DNA of 64,000 nt, taken from Chondrosia reniformis (taxonomy: Eukaryota > Porifera > Demospongiae > Chondrillida > Chondrillidae). Positions 1-10,800 of this stretch are shown piece by piece; the first letter of the stretch is position 1; the number at the start of each line of letters is the position of its first letter. Location: assembly GCA_947172415.1 (NCBI GenBank), contig OX359191.1:1736001-1800000 (forward strand), read 5' to 3'. The position numbers and the translations under genes were made by a program. A model generated the notes under the pieces. The model searched no databases. It saw nothing but the letters and a program-made list of their open reading frames with translations, and was not told the DNA's origin.

Positions 1-415
1 TGTGCTGTATGCATTAAAAACAACAGTCAAAACAGTTATACATCTAAGCATATAAAGATAGATGTAAAATCAGTGTAAAAAAGACTACAGAATGGTACTG
101 CATAACACAAATAGCAAGTTGGAATTGATCAAGCTTACAAGTTCAAAACTTTGATAAATGCATAATATACCTCATCAATCTTATCCTTTGAATCACTTTC
201 ACAACTTTTGTCTAATAAAAAGCTGACCTATATGCATAGACATAGAGGTACATAGGTACTAGGTAAGAACATTGCTGATACAGTATATTGAATACACTGC
301 AGTATACTGAATCTGTACATATGCAAAACATTGTAAATTCCTTAAATGTACATTGTATAATAACCATATGCAACCAAGTGCAGTTGTTGTAATGAACAAG
401 ACACTTTTGAGCAAA

Positions 416-1412
416 TTACACAGCTTGTACGTATTTAAAAGGTGCAGGACGTTTCAACCTGGGGGCCTTTGTCAACTGTAATACAGAATATTGCAGTGCA
501 AGCAACCTCCTATTGATGAACATAAGACTTACAGCAAAGGAATTCATAACTATATCATTTTCTTCAGGATGCCCAGGATCAGGTTTCCATCTTGCAACAT
601 ATATTATTGGTACCATCCCTGTACACTGCAGTTCCTGCCACAGACTATCTCTTCCAGCTATCTGCATATCAAATACAAAATAATACCCAAAATTGATGAG
701 TGAGTCATTATTACTGGCAATAGAAATGGAATATATATACGCAAACCTTAACAAGTCATATACTGCACATTTGACAGAAGTTAAACTGAAGAGGTCTGTT
801 GGACACTCTTAGTATACCTTGACAGAAACAAATTCCTCCCAAAATTGGATAATCATCATGCAGACCTATAATAACCCCATGCATGGCACAACACAAAAGT
901 ATATATATAGAACCTATATAGAAACACTATATTTACATATTTTCCCCTTTTATCTTATGTAACGCAATGCATGGATTCAATTAATGTTGGGTTGAAATTG
1001 ATTAAAGGCAAAAGTCTTCATTATGTGTCTTCGCAAAGTATAGTAGGATCCCTTTTGTAACTGATCTATATATATTTATAGATCGAACTCAGCTCTAATA
1101 TTGATCATGAAAGACACCAGATTTTCATTTTCAATATTTATATTTCGTGTTTAGATAACCTCTACTTTGTTTACAAACCTTTAGTTTTTTCTTCCACTGT
1201 TCTTCTTGGTCATGGCCAAACAGGACGTCTTTGTATTTCTGCTCAAACGCCTTCAACTTATCTTCAACAGTCTGCAATGGAACAAGTACGTTTTTGAAAC
1301 CAAGGTTTTCAATGGGCGTTCCCGTAGCAGGTGATGGTGTTAGAAGGCTTCTTCCCGACTCAGGATCACGTCCAGTTGGATTACAGTTTCCTCTTCTGTT
1401 GCTATTTCCCAT
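416..1412 (-). CDS. Small conserved protein of unknown function (copy A), 140 aa, 3 exons
   Basis: Exons on the minus strand are 1412-1179, 661-533 and 475-416. All junctions are phase 0 with GT-AG borders, and the sum is 423 nt (140 aa plus stop). The first exon gives a Ser/Pro-rich N-terminus and then a charged, probably helical stretch with the motif FGHDQEEQWKKKLK. The second exon contains IIYVARWKPDPGHPEE, and the last is a short basic tail ending in KYVQAV. I see no signal peptide or membrane segment. I do not recognise the family. The support for a real gene is the consistent phasing and the second copy at 12.7-13.6 kb, which differs only by in-frame indels in exon 1. The start ATG at 1412 could be internal, since the frame stays open upstream (CTFCAKPE); in that case the protein would be longer. 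Confidence 0.6.
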
Positions 1413-1508
1413 TTCAGGCTTTGCACAGAAAGTGCACTGATCGCTAAAAGATATTTCGAAACTAGCACTTCCTTTAAACTCAAAAAAAGGTAAAGTATAT
1501 TCTAAAGC

Positions 1509-1672
1509 AATTTAGTCTTAGAAGATTGAGGGCCTTTCGATTGTCACGTGATCGATGTTATATATACACATAGCTACATATATTTACACAATTTAATAGC
1601 ACACAGCAACATAGCATATTCTAAAGCGATTAAGTCTTAGACTGGGACTATTCGATGGTCACGTGATCGATT
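1509..1672. promoter_or_regulatory. Upstream block with two CACGTG E-boxes, repeated near copy B
   Basis: Two imperfect copies of a block reading roughly AAGTCTTAGA...CGATGGTCACGTGATCGAT lie just upstream of the minus-strand gene starting at 1412. Their CACGTG cores are at 1545-1550 and 1660-1665. Related copies occur at 13726-13780 (core changed to TACGTG) and 14335-14385 (CACGTG at 14376), upstream of copy B. CACGTG is the palindromic E-box bound by bHLH-zip factors such as USF or MITF/TFE. A promoter role is inference from position and repetition; the block could be part of a mobile element instead. Confidence 0.3.
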
Positions 1673-1870
1673 TAGAGAGTTGCAACTAGTGAAGGATCGT
1701 GATGAAAATCGATCAGATCGACTAATTCCATTTTAATTATAAATTGCATATTTATTTTTACATGTATATAATCCACAACTGTACTGAAACACTTTTAGTA
1801 AGGTTCATGTACTAGGGTGACCTGACAAGCTATACTATTCTGGATGTTATCATACTGCAGATTCTGTGCC

Positions 1871-4800
1871 TCAAGGAGACTCAATATTAATGCGACCCTC
1901 ATCAATTGTAGTCCCTGGATCAGGGATGTGGCCTGGAGTAAAATTGTAGACAGCTATCCGAAAAATGCAATCTACTCCCCCACAGTTCAGTTTAATTTCA
2001 CCATTTCCATTTCTATCTTCCTCCTCCTCTGTCTGTGGATGTACTTTGTTTGAAGGGACTCGACTACTACACAAATTCCAATGCACACAAGTATTACTGG
2101 ATCTCTCGGGTTCCTGTCTTCCTTCAGGACATAGAAAGTTGTCATAGTAACCTGCCTTGTTCTTAGAGTTACAAAAGTACACATCTTTGAGTGTCCAATT
2201 ACTGCATAAAAAGTATATTCACTGTAAGTATATAATCTATACAGTACAGGGAACATTAGTGAATAAGATGCATAAGCAATGATTAAAAGAGAGTTAATTG
2301 CACTGAGCCGTGCAAAGGTTATGATGATAATTAAAAAAAATCACTGGAAAGTATTATGACTGGGAGGTGATCACTGGTTGCCAATTTAATGGGACTTAAA
2401 GCTTCAGTCCCCAGCCAAGATTAGACTAAGGTCACTTGGTTGGTTTGGTTTGGTGTAATATATTCCAGTGATTAGTTTTGCTTATCATACATAAAGCAAG
2501 CATGCAAGCTATACGTAATGATGAAGTTCTGTATATTTCTTCAAGTAACTTCTCAAAATATCTTCTAAACATGTCCATGCAAGCTTTCATATCTTTGGAA
2601 AGGGTCATCTTTCCAAAGATAAGTTTGACGCAGTTAGAAGAAATCCTTATTCAATTATGCTATTCAGAAATTTAAAATGTTATGTATAACTATATACGTA
2701 TGTAATTTCGGATGAATTCTATGTAACCTATAGTTGACAAATTACATATCTTAATGATCATATGCATACATGCAGGTTTGAAAGTACCTTCAATTCCCAT
2801 TTTTTTAAAATAAAATTAAATCAATGAAAGGTTTATGTTTGGTTACCACATTAATTGTATTATTAGCTGTACATATACGTATAGCCATTGCATTGGGAAT
2901 AAATAACAAAAGAGATTTATATTAATTTAAAATTAAAAATTTGATATTATCGATATATAGTGCAGCTACATATAGAAATGTATACTTATTAACTGGATAT
3001 GTATGTGTGATGACGTAGATGATGATTAACTATTATGTGTTAACACTGTAATCATATAGTCACACTGATAGGTAGAACAATAGCTTTTGTGTATTATTGA
3101 TATACGTGCTCTGTATTACGAGTGACTAAGAATACTCGGTGCTGTTCATTAAAGTGTTTTGGCGATTGAACGAATTCTGGAAGCGCTAAACCGTTACAAA
3201 TGGAGGTCCTTGAAGCTAACCCAATATCCATCGCGGAAGTAGACAGGTCCGTGTTAATCCGTGTATTGCTGAACTACCATCATGTGTTTGCCATAGGAGA
3301 AGGAGAGCGAGGAGAAACTGACTTGGTGAAGTTCACAATTGACACAGGAGAGTCTAAGCCGATCAAGCAACAGGCAAGGAGGATCCCATTTGCTGTCAGG
3401 GAAGAAGTCAGCCACCAGCTGAAGAAGATGGAGGAGTCCGGAGTGATCCAACCATCGAACAGCCCTTGGGCCAGCCCAATCGTGTTGGTCAAGAAGCGGG
3501 ACGGCACTCTCAGGTTTTGTGTGGACTATCGAGCCCTCAATGCAGTTACCAGAGCCGACACCTTCCCTTTGCCACGTATTGATGACTTGCTGGATCAACT
3601 TGGACAGGCCAAGTACTTCTCCACATTGGACCTAGCGGCTGGCTACTGGCAGATCCAGGTTCATCCAGATTATCAGGATAAGACTGCGTTTATCACGCAC
3701 CGAGGCCTATTCGAGTTCCGGGTGATGCCATTTGGGCTCACCAATGCACCAGCAGCCTTCCAGCGACTGATGCAGCAGGTGTTGATGAAACTGAATCCAT
3801 CTGATGGTCCTGACTTCATCAATGTCTATATTGATGATATCATTGTCTTTTCAAGGACCTGGGAGGACCATCTACAGCATCTAAGGTTGTTGATGAGCCG
3901 ACTGGAAGAAGTTGGCCTCAAGCTGAAACCCTCCAAATGCCATTTTGCTAAGAGAGAAGTTGAATATCTCGGATTCATGGTAACCCCGGAGGGATTGAAG
4001 CCCACCCAGAGGCACACATCCTCCATCTCCAGCTACCCAGTGCCAACCAATCTCAAGGAACTGCGTCAGTTTTTGGGGTTAGCATCCTATTATAGACGGT
4101 TCATCCAAGGTTTTGCTGCCATTGCTCACCCACTGCATCAACTGACGAGGAAGGATACACCCTTCAACTGGACTAGTGCTTGCCAACAAGCCTTTGAGAG
4201 ACTGAAGTCTTACCTTACCAGTGCACCTGTTCTAGCTTACCCAGATTTCTCGAGGGATTTTATCCTGGAGACCGATGCCTGTGTGTTGGGGTTAGGAGCC
4301 ATTCTCTCACAGCGACAGGAAGACGGGAGCATTCACCCCATTGCTTATGCGAGCCGGTCACTGTCACAGCCAGAAAAGAATTATGGCATAACTGAGTTAG
4401 AAACCCTTGCTGTTGTGTGGGCCTTCAGCCACTTTCGAGCCTACCTTTATGGTCACAAAGTGACAGTGTATACCGACCATTCCGCAGTAAAGGCCATCTT
4501 GGGGACCCCAAACCTGAGCGGGAAACATGCTAGGTGGTGGACCAAGGTTTACAGTAATGGCGTCAACTCTCTTCAAATTATCCATCGGTCAGGCAAGGAG
4601 AATGTCAATGCTGACGCCCTATCCCGGAATCCCCTGGCTCAACCAGCAGAGGACCAACTGGGACCTTGCCAAGTGGCTGCTCTCACAACCCAGGAGTCAC
4701 TAGCCGAAGTATCAGACAACTTGGAAGATATCCAGGCCCTCTTGAACCTGGAACCCGATGTCCCTACAGACCTTACCTCTTTCTCCACAGAACAGAGGAA

Positions 4801-7800
4801 AGACAGCCAGCTGGTGGAAATCATTCAATTTCTAACCCAGGACACGCTTCCCTCAGATGAATCCAGAGCAAGAAAAGTAGCCCTGCAAGCACCCCTGTTT
4901 GCAGTTATTCAGGACACTCTCTACTTTCTGGACAAACCAGATACCACTAGGACTGAAGCTGCCGTCCCCAGACGTGTTGCTGTTCCCAAGCATCTACAGA
5001 GGCAAATTATGGAGGAGTGTCATGGGGGTAGCATGGGTGGCCATTTCTCTGGTAGACGTCTGTTCTCCACGCTCTCTCGCCGATGGTGGTGGGAGAGAAT
5101 GTACACCGATGCTTTAGAGTTTTGCAGGAACTGCCCCCAATGTGCAGTTGTAACGGGAGCTAGTCGGATTCAGCGTCCAGCCCTAAAACCGATCCCCATT
5201 GATCGTGTTTTCCAAGTCATTGGTATGGATATCATGGAGTTGCCTAAGACCACCAAGGGAAATCAATATGTTCTTGTTTTCCAGGATTTTCTGAGCAAGT
5301 TTCCTCTTGTTTTCCCGATACCTGACCAGAAGACTGAGAGAATTGCCAAGTTGTTGGTAGAACAGGTCATTCCCTTCTTTGGTGTTCCTGAAGCCCTCCT
5401 CTCTGATCGAGGTGCCAATATGTTGTCACATCTCATGACTGACATCTGTACTTTACTGGGGATCAAGAAGCTTAACACCACCGCCTATCATCCGCAATGC
5501 GATGGGATGGTAGAACGCTTTAACCGCACCCTCAAGTCCATGTTGAGGAAGAATGCTGCGGAGTTTGGAGTCCAGTGGGACAAATACCTTCATGGGGTAT
5601 TGTGGGCCTACCGGAACAGTCCCCACGAGTCAACTGGGGAAAAGCCCTCTTTTCTTTTGTTTGGGATGGATTGCCGCACCCCAACAGAAGCTGCCTTCCT
5701 TCCCCCATTTTCAGGTGACCCAGTCAACCAGTCTGAGTTCCGGGAGACACTGATTCTAACTTTAGCCAGTGCGAGGGAATTGGCCCTCACCCAGATCAAG
5801 AAGTCCCAAGCTAAGTATAAAAAGTATTACGATAGGAGATCAACTCCCATATCCCTCAAGCAAGGAGACTTAGTGTTGGTGAAATTTCCGCATGAAGAGA
5901 CCGGCAGATATAGAAAGCTATCCAGGCCTTGGTATGGGCCCTACAGGGTCTTAACCAGGCAAGACCCAGATGTAACCATGACCAATGTTTACTTTCCTGA
6001 AGATGGACCTTTGCATATTCATTTGACTAGAGTCAAGCCATGCCCCTCCTTCCCCACTGGGTTCTACTGGTATGGCCCAAACCGTCAAGGGAGAGCACAA
6101 CCCCCAAGATGGATAACCAGACTATTTGAAGGAAGCCTGGATGAGGATGAGGAGGCTACAGGTTCCAGATATGACCTCCGACGATTCAAGCCAAGACCCT
6201 CAGCTCGGGATGAGCTTGCTTCAAAGGCGGGGGTGATGTGATGACGTAGATGATGATTAACTATTATGTGTTAACACTGTAATCATATAGTCACACTGAT
6301 AGGTAGAACAATAGCTTTTGTGTATTATTGATATACGTGCTCTGTATTACGAGTGACTAAGAATACTCGGTGCTGTTCATTAAAGTGTTTTGGCGATTGA
6401 ACGAATTCTGGAAGCGCTAAACCGTTACATATGCATATAAATACATACATATATCAAAGAGAATATATACACATGTACATTACATATCAATCAAGAATAC
6501 TTACCTTTTTGGAGTGTATGGAATATATTTTTTAGCTGGACTGGATCCCCTTATTTTGACTGGCATTAGTGTAATGAGTGTGGCGCCACTATCCAGGATA
6601 CCACATTGCAACAAGTGTAGAAAGAAATCCACTGTGATCTTTCTATTTACATCATCGATAGGGCCAATAATGATGACATTTGTGAAGAAATTCTGGGATC
6701 CACTAAGATTACTAATAAAACAAGGATCCAATTCTTCTTGAAGCTAAATAAATTACAAGATTTTACTAAACACATAAGGAATTAAAAAAGGATTTGAAGG
6801 GAAGAAGATAAAGTTTGGGCACATTGATCCCTACTTCTAGTACATGTATATCCATGATGCGCCCAAACATAGAAGTGATGTGTATATAGTTAAGTTTCAG
6901 GATGCCACTTTGCAATGTTAGCCTTATCATACGTATATGATCACTTTCTTGTTTCGTTACTTTTTCTAGATGTGCCAATCACTGTTATAGTGCCATCCCT
7001 ACTTTTAGCTTCATTTTTGAATGTTTTTATTTAACTTTATATATTATATTTGGACAAATACGGTATGCATGTACTTGAAAAGATTATATATTATACCTTT
7101 TTCCTAAATTCTAAACTTTTGCCAAAAATATCCACCTGAGAATTGATAATGTAAACATTGCTTTCACCATATCCAGTTCGAACTACAGGTTGTTTCTCAT
7201 TGAAGTAATCAGAGTTCAATTTCAACAGTACCGTCTAACCAAGGAAAACACATCAACACATCATTTCTATCAATACATATATAAGTACGTACATATACAT
7301 ATGACATACCAATTAAGAGTTTAGACTTATTGTCTGAAAAGAGAGGTTTGGTCAAGTCTTTTTTAGCCCAGGCCTCAATTCGAGCCTGGCTTCAATACAG
7401 ACAAAAACAGTATATATTTTTAAATTATGAAAGAAAGGATGAATATCTCAAAATCAAACACATGTCACTGCTTGTCAGCCATTTTGTCGGCCATTGTATT
7501 TCTATATATGGTGGAGGTACTCTCATGTTGTTGGTCGTGACTGAAACATGCACTCTCCATGGCCAGAGCATATTATAGTTATGTATGTCTAATCTTCTAT
7601 TGGATTATTTATAATAAGTTAACAAGAGAGTAGATCTGCGTAATAACTTATAAAGATGAACTACACATGCATGCAATATTTTTAGGTTTAAGTAATTTGT
7701 CCCTATGAAGCTATTTATTATACAATATGCATGTAAACCACATACATATATGTATAATTAACTGCTATAATATACCCACTAATACTTCTGCAGTAATATA

Positions 7801-10800
7801 TTACTGTATAATTAACATCTCCTTTTATAATGTACAGATTTAGTACTTTACACCTACATATGTTCCAAAAATAGCAATATACGTACAGTATATTAAAGAC
7901 AAACCATTGCAGACTTCCATGCCAATGGAAAGAGGTATCCCATGTTAGAACCAAAGGTAATATTCACTGTAACCAGTTTCTCACTAGGCAAAAATGCTTT
8001 TTGGGAAACCAAATTATGAAGAAAACATTCCATTGTATCTCCTAGAAAAATCTATTATTAGAAAAGAAGTTATAATTGGGTAATAACTTCAGTTTTATTA
8101 TAATATGTGCAATAATTATTATATCTCTGACACTAAATATATACCATATACATGCAAAGGTATCTACTATATATATTGGAAAATTCTTTTCATATCTCAA
8201 ACCTATTTAATTTAAAATAGTAATAATAGATTTCAGTTGATACTGTATTCTATAATTAAAGAGCCTCTTCCTGGATACAGGCAGTATATATATCTCAAGA
8301 GTTGAACAGATCCACAAACACAATCAGAATTACACCTTTTCCCATATTTATAATGCACAGACCCTACTAGTAGGCTTAACGGTAACATTAAAGAATTAGG
8401 GATCGATAAAAATGCATATTTAATCACTGTCACAGTGAAAGAAGTGATACTGATATATATTCATGTATAGTGAGATCTCACATCTGTTTCATGCAAATAT
8501 CCAGATAAACTGAAGGAATAGGATAAGTGATACAAAATATGTCTATAAATCGGTCAGAAAAAGAACCTAGATAAAGTGTAATTTTAGGGTGTTCATGCTT
8601 GCTTGTATATACAGGCATACTGTCAGTGTATTCCTTGGTCTAACACCAGATTATCAAGGGAAAAATATACGGAAAGTAAACTTTTAAATTTGTATACTTA
8701 AACAACGCAACCAGATGCAGACACCCAGGTTTCCGAATAAGTATATATCTGTTACAAGCAAAACAGCAACAGAACGTGTGGGAACCAGTTATGAGAGTTA
8801 CAGTTAAGTGAGATCTCACTGTATTTGATTAAGTATTATAACTGTTACAGGACATGCACTTTGAATTAGTGCTAGCCTTACGTATATCCCCTGCATGCCT
8901 TGTTTTGCTACTTTCCTGTCATCACTAACTTAAATTTACCAACTGCATATGCATGGAAAGCTTTAATGAACCAACCTTATTTGCATTTTCTCCATCCTGG
9001 TTTACTTGCAATTTTCTTTGTCTCTCCTTGGCAATTTTTTCTACAGAAATTACTATGATTTCTGCACTACTTTAATTATGCAGATTTACCATGCAGCATG
9101 CCAATTGCAAACAGGGTTGATAGACATGTATACATGTAAGCTCCTCCTACAGGAAATGTATGAGTCTCAAATTTATAATATAGACAGCTATAGGTATAGA
9201 TAATCAGTCGATACTTTGAGACTAGATAAAAATGCAAATATTATAGTAGCAAAATCTTACATATGTGTATCTTTTTATATACATACTAGAATAACAGTGT
9301 TAAGTTACGTTCTACGTACGTATACGTATATATGATCCAATATAAAATTTGTTTCTAAAGAATTAGAATTCATTCTTAATTGCTGAAGCTCGCCATAAAT
9401 ATATAGTCATTCAATACATTATTTATATGTAAGTATCCTGGAAAAGTAAAGTAGATGGAGCTGAAAGTGGTGGTGGAAAAAATGTCAGTAAAAGGAGCAA
9501 GAGTGTTAGTTTGCAAGATAAAGTTGCAAGGGAGGGAGGGGTTTGAGACTCCTGAGCGAGGGCAGAAAGGGAGTTTTACATGCAGGAAACGAATTGGGGA
9601 GGCAGGTAAAAGAGTTGTCGGAAAAATTCATGGCAAAAACTCACAGCAAAACTGATGTAATTAGCTGCACTTGTGGGAAGAAAAGGGAATCTACAGCTAA
9701 GGACAGGACAGACTGCATGGGTTTGTTGCAAAGGCTGCATGTGTTGGTCGCATCCGTCTTGCTACAGAGTTGCTCAGGTGGTTGTTGCTAGGGATAGTGT
9801 TCACGTTCTTTGCTTTTTCTGTATGACGAAAATTTTGATCCAATGTCAAGCACTTGTAGACAGAGAAGAGGTCAGTAGGAAAGAGTTTACAGAAATGAAA
9901 GAAAGACTTCGCTCTTTTAAGGAGGACATTGAAGGTTAAATTGTGGATTTGATACAGAGGACTGAAGCAAAAGCAGAGGAAATTAGATGGCTTATCAAAA
10001 ATTGGAAGCATATTGGGAAGATATTCAACTTGGCAATTTGATGAACAGCATAAGTACTGAGAAGACGAGGCAAAGGAAAAGGTATTAGCGTACAGCGGGA
10101 AAATTTCGCGAGGACTTTATAATTTCAAAGAAGTGGAGATGGTAATGGCTTCGGTAGAGCTCGAGGTCATGAAGAAGAAAGACCAGGGGAGAAAAGGAAG
10201 GGAATTAGTAAATTGTGGGGGACAGGCAGGTTAACAAATGTCAGTCACGTTCGAAGGAAAATAATGGCCTCTGTTGGTTGGGATACAGAGAGGGTGGAGA
10301 GAAATTTCCTACCTCAGCTTGGTGCACCCAAACACAGAAGTGTGTGGTTAAGTTACTTAAATTTCAGTATAATGCAACTTCTGTATGATTAGCCTTATCA
10401 TATAATCACTGTCTTGTTTCGATACTTTTTGCAGATGTATTAGTGAACACTGCCATTCCAATTATACTTCTAACATCATTTTTTTAAATGTTTTTAATTT
10501 AGAATTACAATTCCATATAATGTCAATTTTAAGTTTTTAATACAAATTTAAAAAAATAAAAATGTGATCGCTTCATGATAGCGATTGCATTTTTATCTTT
10601 AAGTTTGTATTTGTATATATTAAAATGAAATAAAATCTTAATATCTCCACTTCAAATAACGAATGCAAAGAAATTAAGATCTAGACTATACAAAAATAGG
10701 ATTTGCACTTACAGTATAATGAAAATTTACACTTACCATCCTTGGTTTTTGAATAATAACTGAGTACTTCATGTTGGGCCTGGATCTCGGTTTCAATAAA

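Larger units (their letters stand above)
3006..6429 (+). mobile_element. Ty3/gypsy LTR retrotransposon, gag-less, with identical LTRs
   Basis: Two 193-bp direct repeats (3006-3198 and 6237-6429) start TGTGATGACG and end CCGTTACA, and appear identical base for base. They flank one long pol reading frame. The 4-bp sequence TATG occurs just outside both ends (3002-3005 and 6430-6433), a likely target duplication. A purine-rich tract (AAAGGCGGGGG, 6223-6233) sits just before the 3' LTR, as expected for plus-strand priming. Pol starts 2 nt after the 5' LTR, so there is no gag, no protease and no clear room for a separate primer-binding site. The element lies in the last intron of the pannexin-like gene, in the opposite orientation. 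LTR identity means a recent insertion. Confidence 0.93.

Noticed and set aside
8233-8433. Extra exon of the channel-like gene (IKYAFLSIPNSL...)
   Set aside because: It has an acceptor-like CAG, but no donor gives a phase compatible with the next exon, while exon 1 joins directly to 8041 in phase.
9697-10011. 104-codon frame, minus strand
   Set aside because: It is the antisense shadow of the decayed PHD-finger sequence on the plus strand.
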